A stretch of DNA of 64,000 nt from Pseudoalteromonas luteoviolacea H33-S. GTDB lineage: Bacteria; Pseudomonadota; Gammaproteobacteria; Enterobacterales; Alteromonadaceae. The position numbers were made by a program, and so were the translations under genes. The notes under the pieces are model-generated. The model was given only the letters and a program-made list of their open reading frames with translations. It was not told where the DNA came from and ran no database searches. Of the stretch, positions 25,812 through 36,180 are shown in pieces. Within the stretch, counting starts at the first letter, position 1; each line of letters begins with the position of its first letter. The stretch covers positions 108,221 to 172,220 of the forward strand of contig NZ_AUXY01000051.1 in the NCBI RefSeq assembly GCF_001625695.1, written 5' to 3'.

Positions 25812-27189
25812 AGTCTTGTTTCTTGTAGTCTGCCTCTATCGCATAGAGCTTATGGCGAATGAAATAGAGAAATAGCAAAGAAGGGAGCACCATCAACGCA
25901 GTAATGACAAAAAATACCGCCCAGTTACCACCTAACCAGTCGTCAATAACCACGCCACTGTAACTAGATAACACAGTTCTACCTAAACTGCCCAATGATG
26001 CCAGTAGTGCATAATGTGTTGCGCTGAAGGTTCTATCGCAGAGCATAGAAATGAAAGCGACCATAGCAACCAATGACCATGCCTGAGTAAAGCCATCAAC
26101 AACAATGGCCAGAGCATAAAGTGACTCTTTAGGGCCCGCAACCGCTATCCAAGAAAAAATCAAATTAGAAGCCGCCATTGCGACACCACTGATAAACAGG
26201 CCTTTGACTATGCCATATTTGTGGTTGAAAATGCTGCCAAGGAAAGCAAATACAATGGTAATGAGTCCGGTGCCTAGCTTTGAATACTGTGCTATTTGCG
26301 TATTTGTAAATCCAATTTCTTTATAAAATACGATGGACATGCGCGCTAAAAACGCTTCGCCAATCTTAAACAAAAAGATAAAGGTTAAAAGCGCAAGTGC
26401 TGTTTTGATGCCATTTTTATTGAAAAAGCTGACAAAGGGCGCGACCAGCGTAACACCTAACCAAGCGAGTAACTTATTGGCTTTGGAATGGCCAAGTTGA
26501 GATAGTTTTTCTTCGTATGCCTTTTGTATTTGCGCTTGTGCTGTATCACGATGAGATTCTGGCTCTTTTGCTATTAAGGTAACCACACAAAGTAATGCCA
26601 TTATCACTGCGAGTAGCAAATAAACATCAGACCAAGATATATTCGGCAGATCGGCTGCGAAAAAAGGAATTGCGCCAAGCAGGGCATAGCCGCTCCACCA
26701 ACCAGATGTTGCCATAGCTGCAGCTGCTGTAGACTTTTCACTTTCTGATTGCGGCAGCACATCAATACGATAACCATCGATGGCAATATCGTGTGTCGCA
26801 GCAAACAAAGCAATTAAAAAGCACAGTAGTGCGGCGTAAAACAAATTCGTTTTTAAATCAATAAACGCCAAACATACGGCGCTTGCCGTGATAACGACTT
26901 GCCCGAGTAAAATCCAACTCCTGCGCTGACCCAGCATATTACCAAGCACAGGGAGCTTTAGTCGATCGACCAATGGAGACCACAGGAAATTGATGGTATA
27001 GGCGCTAAAAACAATACCAAACAATCCAATTAGACTGCGGCTAAGGCCTTCATCTTTTAACCACGCAGACATGACTGAGCCGATCAGCACCCAAGGGAAG
27101 CCTTGGCTCATACCAAATGCAAATACAGTCAGCAGTCGTTTGTCTTTGTAATAACGCAGGTATTGGGAAATACTGGCTGATGTCATCAT
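25810..27189 (-). CDS. ampG: AmpG-like muropeptide permease (MFS)
   Basis: A 459-residue transporter with about 12-14 helices and AmpG-type motifs: FGMSQGFPWVLIGSVMSAWLKDEGLS, INFLWSPLVDRLKLP and AATHDIAIDGYRIDVLP. It would import anhydromuropeptides from the periplasm for cell-wall recycling. It is the last gene of a yajG-ppi-ampG unit, echoing the bolA-yajG-ampG order of E. coli, which supports the name over other MFS families. Confidence 0.88.
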   Translation of the reverse strand: MMTSASISQYLRYYKDKRLLTVFAFGMSQGFPWVLIGSVMSAWLKDEGLSRSLIGLFGIVFSAYTINFLWSPLVDRLKLPVLGNMLGQRRSWILLGQVVITASAVCLAFIDLKTNLFYAALLCFLIALFAATHDIAIDGYRIDVLPQSESEKSTAAAAMATSGWWSGYALLGAIPFFAADLPNISWSDVYLLLAVIMALLCVVTLIAKEPESHRDTAQAQIQKAYEEKLSQLGHSKANKLLAWLGVTLVAPFVSFFNKNGIKTALALLTFIFLFKIGEAFLARMSIVFYKEIGFTNTQIAQYSKLGTGLITIVFAFLGSIFNHKYGIVKGLFISGVAMAASNLIFSWIAVAGPKESLYALAIVVDGFTQAWSLVAMVAFISMLCDRTFSATHYALLASLGSLGRTVLSSYSGVVIDDWLGGNWAVFFVITALMVLPSLLFLYFIRHKLYAIEADYKKQD

Positions 27190-27196
27190 TGTTTAG

Positions 27197-27820
27197 TTAA
27201 AACTCTTCAGCTGGCAAAATATCGACGCTATGAATGATAACCGCGGTCTTGGGGATAAATGAGTAACCTAGCTTTTGATTGTAGCCAGTTTCCACTTGCA
27301 TTATCTTGTCCAAGGTTTCATAACCATCAGTGACGTTACCAAATACCGCAAACCCCCAACCTCTCCCTGGGTTTAAATGGTCATTGTCATCCATATTGAA
27401 GAAGAACTGACGGGTACCCGAATGCGGCTTACTGTCTTGGTAGGCCATCGCGACAGAATACATTTCATTTTTAAGGCCGTTACCGCTTTCATTGAAAATA
27501 GGTTTGCGTTCGAACATACCATCGTAGTCTTTGTCGTAGCCGCCACCTTGGATCACAAAGTCTTTTTCGTTGGCTTCATCACGTTCGACTCGATGAAAAA
27601 CAGAACCTTTATAATCACCATTGACAACATAGGTTAAAAAGTTATTGACCGTCAATGGCGCGCGTGAGCGGTCTAGTTCTACAATGATTTTACCTAGCGA
27701 TGTATTGATCTGAACTTTAGGGAATAGATTGTCTTTTTGGACGAAGCGTCCTTCTTTATTAGCTGCTTGTGCAAAGCTTGCTGTTACAATTAGGAAAGCA
27801 AAAACCAATATGCGGATCAT
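27197..27820 (-). CDS. Exported cyclophilin-type peptidyl-prolyl isomerase
   Basis: A 207-residue protein with a signal peptide (cleavage near residue 19, SFAQA). The cyclophilin fold follows: LGKIIVELDRSRAPLTVNNFL, SVFHRV with the catalytic arginine, GTRQFFFNM and GRGWGFAVFGNVTDG. Its role would be periplasmic proline isomerisation, as for PpiA, but with inserts not found in PpiA. It sits 7 bases from ampG and 15 bases from yajG, so the three genes probably form one transcript. Confidence 0.9.
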   Translation of the reverse strand: MIRILVFAFLIVTASFAQAANKEGRFVQKDNLFPKVQINTSLGKIIVELDRSRAPLTVNNFLTYVVNGDYKGSVFHRVERDEANEKDFVIQGGGYDKDYDGMFERKPIFNESGNGLKNEMYSVAMAYQDSKPHSGTRQFFFNMDDNDHLNPGRGWGFAVFGNVTDGYETLDKIMQVETGYNQKLGYSFIPKTAVIIHSVDILPAEEF

Positions 27821-27835
27821 GTTGACTGCCTCTTA

Positions 27836-28402
27836 TTATTGTTGTGCGATGAAATCAATTAACTCTTTGTCTTTAATTATATGAGTAACAAGTTGCTGTG
27901 CGAGCATATTAAGCTGACCTTCCACTTTGGCTTGGTCGTGCTTTAAAGAGCCCGATAGCGTGCGAGTACCTGTGTATGACTTACTAAAAGTACCACTTGG
28001 TTTATTGACCGTCACTTTAAATTCAGCTTCGGCATTACTTTCATGCTTGCTGTATGTTTCAGTTACTTGCGCTAAGAACTTATTTATCTCCAGTGTAATC
28101 GTTGTTTTTGCTTCTGAAGTAATGTTTGCGTTATTCGCCACTAAGGCCTGTTTAAATACATTAGAAATAGTGACCGGCAAGTTTGCATCAGGTAAGTAAA
28201 CTGCGGGCTCTGTATCAAGCACTTTGACAGTAAACTTGGATGTTCTTAAATCCATCACATTGACATTGATAGGCATGTTAAGCTGGACAACTTGGCCTTC
28301 GGAATATTGTGGATTCATGATCACCGACTTTGGCGCGGCTGTGCAGCCAGACAATACAGCCAACATGCCTGCAGTTGCGAGAGAGTAGATAATTTTGGCC
28401 AT
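27836..28402 (-). CDS. yajG: YajG-family lipoprotein
   Basis: A 188-residue lipoprotein. The lipobox is LSGC at about residue 16-19. The mature part (SVIMNPQYSEGQVV, VMDLRTSKFTVKVLD, ITLEINKFLAQVTETYSKHES) follows the YajG pattern. The function is not established. It opens the yajG-ppi-ampG unit and starts 2 bases after the rlmG stop codon, so rlmG may be co-transcribed too. Confidence 0.82.
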   Translation of the reverse strand: MAKIIYSLATAGMLAVLSGCTAAPKSVIMNPQYSEGQVVQLNMPINVNVMDLRTSKFTVKVLDTEPAVYLPDANLPVTISNVFKQALVANNANITSEAKTTITLEINKFLAQVTETYSKHESNAEAEFKVTVNKPSGTFSKSYTGTRTLSGSLKHDQAKVEGQLNMLAQQLVTHIIKDKELIDFIAQQ

Positions 28403-28404
28403 GA

Positions 28405-29559
28405 TTAGCTCCTTTTTATTACGCTTAATACGGTAAACTTTTTATTATTGCCCAGCACCTTACAATTACCAAAAAGGCGCTGCAACTTATCTTGATAATC
28501 CAAATGACGATTTCCAATGATCCTGAGCTCGCCGCCATTGCGCAGTGTATATTTAGCCTGTAAAAACATTTGCCAAGCAATGTGGTCTGTGATGGCTTGA
28601 GCTTGGTGGAATGGCGGATTACACAGCACTAAATCTGCGCTGTTTGGAGTAAAATCGGTTAAACAATCGTTGTGTACAAACTGGCAATCGCTCAGTCTGG
28701 TAGGTAGATTGTCTGCTACGTTCTGGCGAGCACTTGCTACAGCCATCGCAGACTCATCCACAAAGGTGACTTTTACATTAGGCATACGGTTTAATGTTTG
28801 CAGTCCAATCACGCCATTACCACATCCCAAATCAATGATGTTGAGTGCCTTTTTACCTGCAGGTAGGTAGTTAAAGAAAAACCGTGCGCCAATATCCAAG
28901 GAATCACGTGAAAAGACATTGGCGTGATTGGTGATGGTCATCTCTGTGTTTTCTAATGACCAAGATACTGGAAACTTGCAAGCAACGGGCTTGTTGGTTG
29001 TTTTAGAGAAAATTAATCGAGACTTTTTAACGGCCAAACTGGTTTTTGGTTCGTAGATAAAATGGTTAAACGACTTTAGTGTCGAGGTATGGATCTCTTT
29101 TGCTTTACCAGCGGCAACAACAGGGATGTCTGCGGGTAAGTGACTCAATTTTGCTAACTGGTGCTGTAAATAACCTGCATTTTTAGGTATTTTTAGTATC
29201 ACTAAATCGATGTCATGGGGCAGCGCATCCAAGCTATCTAAAAATGAGATATGAGTATCTGGTAGCTGGTTTTCGCTCAGATTGTATTTACACGCTGCAG
29301 TGCTCACAAAAGAGTCGTTGACAAAATGAATGGCAGGGAGCTGATCATCATGTTGGTAAATAACGGATAGTGCGCAACTGAGTGCGCCAAAGCTGTCATT
29401 TAGCACTAATATTTTTTGCACATCAGGGTAGTCTTCGCTGATGTGTTCAAGTAGATACTCGTCTGCGGCATCCCAAGCCTGTAAACTGCGATTTTTTTGT
29501 TCTAGAGGAAATCGATGTAAAGTAAATGGGCGATTAGCCAATACCGCGTCGGTTGTCAT
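28405..29559 (-). CDS. rlmG: 23S rRNA (guanine1835-N2)-methyltransferase RlmG
   Basis: A 384-residue protein with a degenerate N-terminal methyltransferase-like half and an active C-terminal half carrying the SAM motif IDLGCGNGVIGLQ and the base-methylating NPPFH. RlmG methylates G1835 of 23S rRNA. The start at 29559 (MTTDAVLANRPFTLHRFP) fits the family. A longer frame to 29700 overlaps the divergent AlkB gene and is rejected. Confidence 0.9.
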   Translation of the reverse strand: MTTDAVLANRPFTLHRFPLEQKNRSLQAWDAADEYLLEHISEDYPDVQKILVLNDSFGALSCALSVIYQHDDQLPAIHFVNDSFVSTAACKYNLSENQLPDTHISFLDSLDALPHDIDLVILKIPKNAGYLQHQLAKLSHLPADIPVVAAGKAKEIHTSTLKSFNHFIYEPKTSLAVKKSRLIFSKTTNKPVACKFPVSWSLENTEMTITNHANVFSRDSLDIGARFFFNYLPAGKKALNIIDLGCGNGVIGLQTLNRMPNVKVTFVDESAMAVASARQNVADNLPTRLSDCQFVHNDCLTDFTPNSADLVLCNPPFHQAQAITDHIAWQMFLQAKYTLRNGGELRIIGNRHLDYQDKLQRLFGNCKVLGNNKKFTVLSVIKRS

Positions 29560-29599
29560 AGGTCTATATTTTTCACTAACAATGTGAGTGCATAATATC

Positions 29600-30181
29600 A
29601 TGTCACAGCTGAACAAAGAATGTTTGCCTGAAGGCTTTACGTATTTTCCACAGGTTATCTCTTTTGATAAAAGCTTGGCCTTATACGAGCACTTAACCAC
29701 GAGTTTGCCTTGGCAACAGCCAAAAATTCAGGTCTATGGTAAATATCATCTTATCCCAAGGTTACAGTGTTTCGTTGCAGACCCGAGTGTACATTATGGT
29801 TACTCAGGTAAGTCATTGGATAATGTTCCATGGCTGCCCGCATTGGATGCCATGCGCCAGCGCTTAAAAAATCAATATGATAAATCTTTTAATGCATTGC
29901 TGGTTAATTGGTATCGTGATGGCATGGATACCATGGGTTGGCATAGTGACGATGAAAAAGAGTTGGGCAATAAGCCATTAATAGCCTCGGTATCTTTGGG
30001 TGCACCAAGATTGTTCAAAATACGTCATCGACAAACACGGGAAGTCACTTCTTTTGTGCTTGAAACGGGCAGCTTGTTGATTATGTCAGGAGACAGTCAG
30101 CACGATTATGAGCACAGTCTACCTAAACAAACAAAAGTCAAGCAGGGACGAATTAACCTGACATTTAGAACGGTTGGTTAA
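29600..30181 (+). CDS. AlkB-family 2-oxoglutarate/Fe(II) dioxygenase
   Basis: A 193-residue protein resembling the ALKBH2/3 type of AlkB dioxygenases. The iron ligands are in WHSDDE (His and Asp) and QHDYEHS (distal His). The 2-oxoglutarate arginines are in RINLTFR near the C terminus. NWYRDGMDTMGWHSD is typical. Such enzymes oxidatively remove alkyl groups from DNA or RNA bases. The start is taken at 29600; a GTG at 29588 is possible. It is divergent from rlmG. No ada or other alkylation gene is adjacent. Confidence 0.87.
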   Translation: MSQLNKECLPEGFTYFPQVISFDKSLALYEHLTTSLPWQQPKIQVYGKYHLIPRLQCFVADPSVHYGYSGKSLDNVPWLPALDAMRQRLKNQYDKSFNALLVNWYRDGMDTMGWHSDDEKELGNKPLIASVSLGAPRLFKIRHRQTREVTSFVLETGSLLIMSGDSQHDYEHSLPKQTKVKQGRINLTFRTVG

Positions 30182-30240
30182 TCCTAGTTTAGGGCGTATA
30201 GTATGCGGTGTTTAACAATATGATAGTAAAGAGTATGCCC

Positions 30241-30552
30241 ATGTCTATGCAGCAACAAATACACACCAAACTCAGTGACGCAATTGATTGCACGCACCTT
30301 GAGGTGATCAATGAAAGCCATATGCACAGTCGCGGGAGTGATTCGCACTTTAAAGTGATTGTTGTCAGTGAAGAGTTTTCTGGTTTACGTTTATTACCTC
30401 GCCACAGACGCATAAATGACGTACTGAAGTCTGAATTAGCCAATGATATTCATGCTCTGGCTATTCATGCTCATACACCTGAAGAATTTAGTGAGCAGTC
30501 TGAGCAAGTGCCAGCGTCACCAAACTGTTTAGGTGGGTCAAAGTTCGACTAA
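30241..30552 (+). CDS. bolA: BolA-family protein
   Basis: About 103 residues with the BolA signature: VINESHMHSRGSDSHFKVIVVSEEFSGLRLLPRHRRINDVL and the ALAIHAHTPEEF segment. BolA proteins partner with monothiol glutaredoxins and affect cell shape and Fe-S handling. Several starts are possible (30208, 30235, 30241); 30241 has AAAGAG 7 bases upstream. The nearby yajG-ampG unit on the other strand echoes the E. coli bolA neighbourhood. Confidence 0.9.
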   Translation: MSMQQQIHTKLSDAIDCTHLEVINESHMHSRGSDSHFKVIVVSEEFSGLRLLPRHRRINDVLKSELANDIHALAIHAHTPEEFSEQSEQVPASPNCLGGSKFD

Positions 30553-30553
30553 C

Positions 30554-30570
30554 ATCTGATCAGACCTGTA
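30554..30570 (+). promoter_or_regulatory. FadR-like operator before fabV
   Basis: ATCTGATCAGACCTGTA keeps the FadR core CTGnT-N2-GACC and strongly resembles FadR sites before fabA/fabB-type genes. A promoter-like pair TTTAGG (30571-30576) and TATACG (30593-30598) lies just downstream, which would place the site near -43, a position typical for activation. This is inferred from pattern only. Confidence 0.5.
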
Positions 30571-30632
30571 TTTAGGTCATCAGAGATTACACTATACGCA
30601 ATTTTTCTGGCACCATCTTTCTAACCCCTCAG

Positions 30633-30661
30633 TTGTTTGTGGTAAATGATGGGCCTAAATA
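30633..30661 (+). promoter_or_regulatory. Candidate sigma-70 promoter of fabV
   Basis: TTGTTT (30633-30638) and TAAATA (30656-30661) with a 17-bp spacer, about 35 bases before the fabV start codon. An alternative promoter lies just upstream next to the FadR-like site. Confidence 0.5.
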
Positions 30662-30695
30662 CTTGAGACAAATTCAAAATTTAGTAGGAAATATA

Positions 30696-31886
30696 ATGGT
30701 AATTAAGCCGAAGATCCGTGGTTTTATCTGTACAAATGCTCATCCGGCAGGTTGTGCTGCACATGTTGAAGAGCAAATCGCTTATGTTAAGCAACAGGGC
30801 GAGTTAAAAGATGGTCCAAAAAATGTACTTGTGATCGGTGCTTCTACTGGCTATGGCCTTGCGTCTCGTATTACTGCGGCATTTGGTTCTGGTGCTAAAA
30901 CACTGGGTGTCTTTTTTGAGAAAGAAGGTACAGAGAAAAAAACAGCATCTGCTGGTTGGTACAACACCGCAGCTTTCCAAAACGCAGCTGACAAAGCAGG
31001 CCTTTGGTCTAAAAACATTAATGGCGATGCGTTTTCAACGGAACTAAAAGAAAAAGCCATTGAAGCGATTAAAGCGGATATGGGTAAAGTCGATTTAATT
31101 ATTTACAGCCTCGCTTCGCCGCGTCGTACTGATCCTAAAACAGGTGAAACACACAGTTCAGTGCTTAAGCCAATTGGCGAGGCAATTACAACTAAAAACT
31201 TAAACACGTCTAAGCGCGTTATTGACGAAGTGAGTGTTGAAGCGGCCAACGAAGATGAAATCGCTAACACAGTTAAAGTGATGGGCGGCGAAGACTGGGA
31301 ACTTTGGTTAGATGCACTTAAGCAAGCAGATGTGCTAGCAGATAACTTTAAGACGACAGCTTATACTTATATTGGTAAAGAGCTAACATGGCCAATTTAT
31401 GGTCATGCAACAATCGGTAAAGCGAAAGAAGATTTAGATAGAGCTGCTGCGGCAATTAAAGCGTCTACAGCTGCGCTAAATGGCGAAGCTTATGTGTCTT
31501 CTCTTAATGCAGTTGTGACACAAGCGAGTTCTGCAATTCCAATCATGCCACTTTATATTTCAGCTTTATTTAAAGTAACCAAAGAAGACGGCACATATGA
31601 AGGGACTATTGAGCAGATCCATGGTCTATTTAATGAAAGTCTGTACAGCGATAGCCCGCGTTTTGATGACGGTGGCCACCTGTTCCAAAACTACAAAGAG
31701 TTAGAAGAGGGTGTGCAAGCGCGTATTCAGCATATTTGGGACACAGTAGATACGGATACCATTGATGCATTAACTGACTACGAAGGTTATCACAACGAGT
31801 TCTTAAAATTATTTGGCTTTGGTGTTGATGGTGTCGATTATGATGCTGACGTAAATACTATTGCTGAAATCAATAATTTAGTTTAA
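30696..31886 (+). CDS. fabV: Trans-2-enoyl-ACP reductase FabV
   Basis: A 396-residue enoyl reductase of the FabV/TER family: MVIKPKIRGFICTNAHPAGC, the NAD motif VLVIGASTGYGLASRI, and the active-site region TYIGKELTWPIYGHATIGKAK with the spaced Tyr and Lys. It performs the last reduction of the fatty acid elongation cycle and is intrinsically tolerant to triclosan in the family. The start at 30696 has AGGAA upstream; a longer frame from 30633 is rejected. A FadR-like site upstream suggests coupling to FadR. Confidence 0.95.
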   Translation: MVIKPKIRGFICTNAHPAGCAAHVEEQIAYVKQQGELKDGPKNVLVIGASTGYGLASRITAAFGSGAKTLGVFFEKEGTEKKTASAGWYNTAAFQNAADKAGLWSKNINGDAFSTELKEKAIEAIKADMGKVDLIIYSLASPRRTDPKTGETHSSVLKPIGEAITTKNLNTSKRVIDEVSVEAANEDEIANTVKVMGGEDWELWLDALKQADVLADNFKTTAYTYIGKELTWPIYGHATIGKAKEDLDRAAAAIKASTAALNGEAYVSSLNAVVTQASSAIPIMPLYISALFKVTKEDGTYEGTIEQIHGLFNESLYSDSPRFDDGGHLFQNYKELEEGVQARIQHIWDTVDTDTIDALTDYEGYHNEFLKLFGFGVDGVDYDADVNTIAEINNLV

Positions 31887-31898
31887 TTATTGAGCTAA

Positions 31899-31925
31899 TG
31901 GTGAAGCGTGCTTGCTTCACCATTT
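31899..31925 (+). terminator. Probable terminator of fabV
   Basis: TGGTGAAGC / GCTTCACCA with a 6-base loop lies 12 bases after the fabV stop codon. Only a short T run follows. Confidence 0.6.
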
Positions 31926-31927
31926 CA

Positions 31928-32253
31928 TATTTATCCCGCTAATCACACCTATCTTTTTCTCATTCAATACCACTTTGGTCTATATTGAATTAATCGCAAT
32001 TAGCTGAACTGAGCTAAAACCATTGTTAAGTCGTATTAATTTGATAATTCTACTCGCATAGTCAGGGCGATTAATGTTAAAATTGCGGAAATATGTGAGG
32101 ACTATATATCACGACGCTTGTTTTTGGTTGATTTGACTTTTGTCAAGTCTCTTTTGACTAGGCGAGTTCTTTGATACTGAAAACACGATGAGATAGCGGC
32201 CGTGATAACTAAAGATTTTTCAATTTCTTTCCGTTAATGTAATGCAAGTGCGT
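31928..32253 (+). other. Upstream region of the nqr operon
   Basis: About 330 bases with no credible ORF. It contains TTGAC-tttt-GTCAA (32133-32146), overlapped by a second repeat AGTC...GACT (32146-32159), giving two nested small inverted repeats that could be an operator or part of the 5' leader. I could not pick a clear promoter. Confidence 0.4.
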
Positions 32254-33597
32254 ATGATCAACATAAAAAAAGGTCTGGACTTACCCATAGAGGGCGCACC
32301 ACAGCAAGCTATTCATGATGGCGCTGCCATCAAACGCGTAGCTGTGCTTGGTGAAGAGTTTATTGGTATGCGTCCAACCATGCATGTTCGCGTGGATGAC
32401 CAAGTCAAAAAAGGCCAAATTCTTTTTGAAGACAAAAAGAATCCTGGCGTCAAGTTTACTGCGCCAGCCTCTGGTGTAGTTAAAGAAATCAACCGTGGTG
32501 CTAAGCGTGTTCTTCAGTCTGTCGTGATTGAAGTGCAAGGCAATGAGCAAATCACTTTCGACAAGGTCGCAGCTGCTGATTTAAGCAACTTAGATCGTGA
32601 GAAAGTTAAAGAGGTGCTTATTGAATCTGGTCAATGGCCAGCGCTACGTGCACGTCCATTTAGCCGTGTTGCTGTACCAAGCGCAACGCCGAGCTCAATC
32701 TTCGTGACAGCCATAGATACTAACCCATTAGCCGCAGATCCTGCAGTGATCATTGCTGAAAACGTTGAAGCGTTTGAAGCGGGTCTTGCTGTGGTTTCAC
32801 GTCTAACTGATGGCAAAGTATTTGTGTGTAAGCAGTCTGGTAGTAAAGTACCAAGCTCTTCGCTATCACAAGTAGAAGTACATGAGTTCGCGGGTGTTCA
32901 CCCAGCAGGCTTAGTGGGTACTCATATCCATCATCTAGATGCAGTTGGTGCAGACAAGCAAGTTTGGCACTTAGGTTACCAGGACGTTATCGCGTTTGGT
33001 AAGCTGTTCCTAACTGGCGAGATCTACACTGATCGAGTTGTTTCTTTGGCAGGTCCTCGCGTAAAGAATCCTCGTTTAGTTAAAACTCAAGTTGGTGCGT
33101 CGTTAACAGACTTAGTATCAGGTGAACTTGAAGACGGTGATAACCGAGTCATTTCTGGCTCTGTGTTAGCTGGTAAAACAGCAGCCGGCCCTCATGGTTT
33201 CCTAGGTCGTTACCACGTACAGGTTTCAGTTCTTCTTGAAGGTCGTGAGAAAGAACTATTTGGTTGGATTGCGCCAGGTAGTAAAAAATTCTCTGTGACA
33301 CGTACATTCATTTCACACTTAGCGCCTAGCCGTTTGTTCAAGTTTACAACGTCTACTGGTGGTTCTAAGCGTGCAATGGTGCCAATCGGCAACTATGAGC
33401 GTGTTATGCCTCTGGATATCCTACCAACGCTATTACTTCGTGATCTGATCGCAGGCGATCTAGATAGCGCTATCTCTTTAGGTGCGCTTGAGCTTGACGA
33501 AGAAGATTTAGCATTGTGTACCTTCGTATGTCCAGGCAAGTATGACTTTGGCTTAATCCTACGTGATTGCCTGACTACTATCGAGAAGGAAGGTTAA
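32254..33597 (+). CDS. nqrA: Na+-translocating NADH:quinone reductase subunit A
   Basis: A 447-residue soluble subunit beginning [18 protein letters not shown], with [15 protein letters not shown] and [15 protein letters not shown], matching NqrA of Vibrio in length. It belongs to the six-subunit respiratory sodium pump that oxidises NADH, reduces ubiquinone and exports Na+. The start at 32254 fits the family, while an ATG at 32242 would add four residues. It heads nqrABCDEF. Confidence 0.96.
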   Translation: MINIKKGLDLPIEGAPQQAIHDGAAIKRVAVLGEEFIGMRPTMHVRVDDQVKKGQILFEDKKNPGVKFTAPASGVVKEINRGAKRVLQSVVIEVQGNEQITFDKVAAADLSNLDREKVKEVLIESGQWPALRARPFSRVAVPSATPSSIFVTAIDTNPLAADPAVIIAENVEAFEAGLAVVSRLTDGKVFVCKQSGSKVPSSSLSQVEVHEFAGVHPAGLVGTHIHHLDAVGADKQVWHLGYQDVIAFGKLFLTGEIYTDRVVSLAGPRVKNPRLVKTQVGASLTDLVSGELEDGDNRVISGSVLAGKTAAGPHGFLGRYHVQVSVLLEGREKELFGWIAPGSKKFSVTRTFISHLAPSRLFKFTTSTGGSKRAMVPIGNYERVMPLDILPTLLLRDLIAGDLDSAISLGALELDEEDLALCTFVCPGKYDFGLILRDCLTTIEKEG

Positions 33598-33599
33598 AA

Positions 33600-34799
33600 A
33601 TGGCCTTAAAGAAATTTTTAGAAGACATTGAACCTCACTTTGAACCAGGTGGAAAACACGAGAAGTGGTATGCGCTTTATGAAGCTATCGCGACGGTTTT
33701 CTATACTCCTGGTTACGTAAACAAAGGCGGCACGCACGTGCGTGATAACATCGACCTGAAACGTATCATGATTTTGGTATGGATGGCGACGTTCCCGGCT
33801 ATGTTCTTTGGTATGTTCAACATCGGTCACCAAGCGGCATTAGCTATTGGTAGTGGTTTTGACATCGCATCTACTTGGCAAGCTGGTATTTTCCAAGCGC
33901 TAGGTGGTGAGCTGACAGCAGATTCTGGCTGGGCAGCGAAAATGTTTTATGGTGCGTGCTTCTTCTTACCTATTTACGGTACGGTGTTTATCGTAGGTGG
34001 TTTCTGGGAAGTCTTATTCGCATCAGTGCGTAAGCACGAAGTAAACGAAGGTTTCTTCGTAACTTCAGTATTATTTGCATTGATCCTGCCTGCAACCATT
34101 CCTTTATGGCAAGTTGCACTAGGTATCACTTTTGGTGTTGTGGTAGCTAAAGAAGTATTCGGTGGTACAGGCCGTAACTTCCTTAACCCTGCACTTGCTG
34201 GTCGTGCGTTCCTTTTCTTCGCATACCCAGGTGATATCTCAGGTGACACAGTATGGACAGCAGTAGATTCATTCTCTGGTGCTACATACCTAGGTCAAGC
34301 AGCGATCGGTTCATTAGATTACAACAACATGCAGTTGTGGTGGGATGCATTCTACGGCTTTATCCAAGGTTCAATGGGTGAAACGTCGACGCTAGCACTG
34401 GCAATTGGTGGTTTGTTCTTGATGTATGTTCGTATCGCGTCATGGCGCATCGTACTAGGTACATTCCTAGGCATGGTTGTGATGTCTACACTACTGAACA
34501 TGATCGGTTCTGACACGAACGCGACATTTGCTATGCCTTGGCATTGGCACTTAGTACTTGGTGGTTTTGCATTTGGTATGTTCTTTATGGCGACTGACCC
34601 AGTTTCTGCGTCTTTCACTGATAAAGGTAAATGGGCATACGGTGCATTAATTGGTGTTATGGTAGTTCTTATCCGTGTTGTTAACCCGGCATACCCAGAA
34701 GGTATGATGTTAGCAATCCTATTCGCTAACCTATTCGCACCACTATTCGACCACCTTGTAGTGCAGTCAAATGTGAAGAGGAGATTGGCACGTGTCTAG
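33600..34799 (+). CDS. nqrB: Na+-NQR subunit B
   Basis: A 399-residue polytopic membrane subunit beginning [18 protein letters not shown]. The motif SGAT (FSGATYLGQ) carries the threonine that is covalently flavinylated by ApbE, whose gene lies in this cluster. It forms part of the sodium path. The start is 3 bases after the nqrA stop codon, with GAAGGAAGG upstream. The C terminus overlaps nqrC by 8 bases. Confidence 0.97.
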   Translation: MALKKFLEDIEPHFEPGGKHEKWYALYEAIATVFYTPGYVNKGGTHVRDNIDLKRIMILVWMATFPAMFFGMFNIGHQAALAIGSGFDIASTWQAGIFQALGGELTADSGWAAKMFYGACFFLPIYGTVFIVGGFWEVLFASVRKHEVNEGFFVTSVLFALILPATIPLWQVALGITFGVVVAKEVFGGTGRNFLNPALAGRAFLFFAYPGDISGDTVWTAVDSFSGATYLGQAAIGSLDYNNMQLWWDAFYGFIQGSMGETSTLALAIGGLFLMYVRIASWRIVLGTFLGMVVMSTLLNMIGSDTNATFAMPWHWHLVLGGFAFGMFFMATDPVSASFTDKGKWAYGALIGVMVVLIRVVNPAYPEGMMLAILFANLFAPLFDHLVVQSNVKRRLARV

Positions 34800-35538
34800 T
34801 AACAATGAAACTATCGGCAAAACGTTAGGCGTTGTTGTTGGTTTATGTTTAGTGTGTGCAATCGTCGTATCTTTTGCGGCAGTTCAATTGCGCCCTTTAC
34901 AACAGGCAAACAAAATTGAAGACGTTCAGCGTAACATTCTAGCAGCAGCTGGTTTTAAAGACGTTGAGAACGTTTCACAAAAGTACAGCCAAGTTATCGA
35001 TGCACGCGTTGTTGACTTAAAATCAGGTGAGTTTGTTGACACAGATCCTAACTCATTTGATTTCACAATGACTAAGTTCGATGCAGAGCGCAGCTTCGCA
35101 GTACCAAAAGAAGATGACCTTGCTGGTGTTCTTCGTATGACGCACGAGTCGCCTGTATACCTTGCTAAAGGCAGCAACGGTCAGGTTGAATCTGTGATCC
35201 TACCTGTGCAAGGTTACGGTCTTTGGGGCATCATGTATGGTTTCATCGCACTTGAGCTTGATACGAAAACGATTAAAGCAATCAACTTCTATCAGCACGG
35301 TGAAACAGCGGGTCTTGGTGGTGAAATCCAGAACCCTAAGTGGACAGCTACTTGGGAAGGCAAGCAACTACCTGTTGATATCGTAAAAGGCACAGCTGGC
35401 AACGATATTCACAAAGTTGATGGTCTATCTGGCGCAACACTAACTTCGAACGGTGTTGATAATACATTCAAGTTCTGGACAGGCGATAAAGCGTTTGGTC
35501 CATTCCTAGCGAAAGTACGTGAAGGGGCATTGAACTAA
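34792..35538 (+). CDS. nqrC: Na+-NQR subunit C
   Basis: A 248-residue subunit with one N-terminal membrane helix ([23 protein letters not shown]) and a periplasmic FMN domain. SGATLTSNG contains the flavinylated threonine. It takes electrons on towards NqrB. The start is GTG at 34792, inside the end of nqrB, which suggests translational coupling. Confidence 0.96.
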   Translation: MSSNNETIGKTLGVVVGLCLVCAIVVSFAAVQLRPLQQANKIEDVQRNILAAAGFKDVENVSQKYSQVIDARVVDLKSGEFVDTDPNSFDFTMTKFDAERSFAVPKEDDLAGVLRMTHESPVYLAKGSNGQVESVILPVQGYGLWGIMYGFIALELDTKTIKAINFYQHGETAGLGGEIQNPKWTATWEGKQLPVDIVKGTAGNDIHKVDGLSGATLTSNGVDNTFKFWTGDKAFGPFLAKVREGALN

Positions 35539-36170
35539 TGGCTAATGCAAAAGAAATGAAGGAAGTCTTGTTAGGACCAGTCTTCGCAAACAACCCAATT
35601 GCTCTGCAAGTACTGGGTATTTGTTCTGCGCTAGCGGTTACTTCAAGCCTTAAAAATGCACTTATCATGTCACTTGCTTTGACAGTGGTAACTGCGTTCT
35701 CAAGCTTATTTATCTCGTTGATCCGTAACCACATTCCGTCAAGTGTACGTATCATCGTTCAAATGACGATTATCGCATCATTGGTAATCGTTGTTGACCA
35801 AACACTTCAAGCATTCGTCTATGCGACGGCTAAAGAACTAACGGTATTCGTTGGTCTGATCATTACGAACTGTATCGTAATGGGTCGTGCAGAAGCGTAT
35901 GCAATGAAGTCGCCACCGCTTATGTCTTTCTTAGACGGTATCGGTAACGGTCTTGGTTACTCAGTAGTTCTAATTACAATTGGCTTTGTACGTGAACTAT
36001 TCGGTGCAGGTGCACTATTTGGTGTTGAAATTCTTCCACTTGTTGCTGACGGTGGTTGGTACCAGCCAATGGGTCTATTAATTATGCCATTCAGTTCATT
36101 CTTCTTAGTTGGTTTCTTCATTTGGGTACTTCGTACTTATAAGAAAGACCAAGTAGAAGCGAAGGCATAA
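35538..36170 (+). CDS. nqrD: Na+-NQR subunit D
   Basis: A 210-residue six-helix membrane subunit ([28 protein letters not shown], later [19 protein letters not shown]). The conserved half-channel Cys lies in [11 protein letters not shown]. NqrD and NqrE are related and form an inverted pair holding a Fe-S centre between them. Its ATG overlaps the nqrC stop codon by one base. Confidence 0.97.
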   Translation: MANAKEMKEVLLGPVFANNPIALQVLGICSALAVTSSLKNALIMSLALTVVTAFSSLFISLIRNHIPSSVRIIVQMTIIASLVIVVDQTLQAFVYATAKELTVFVGLIITNCIVMGRAEAYAMKSPPLMSFLDGIGNGLGYSVVLITIGFVRELFGAGALFGVEILPLVADGGWYQPMGLLIMPFSSFFLVGFFIWVLRTYKKDQVEAKA

Positions 36171-36180
36171 GGGGAGAAAG

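Noticed and set aside
29560..29700. N-terminal extension of rlmG
   Set aside because: It would overlap the divergent AlkB gene and is not found in the family; the ATG at 29559 fits.
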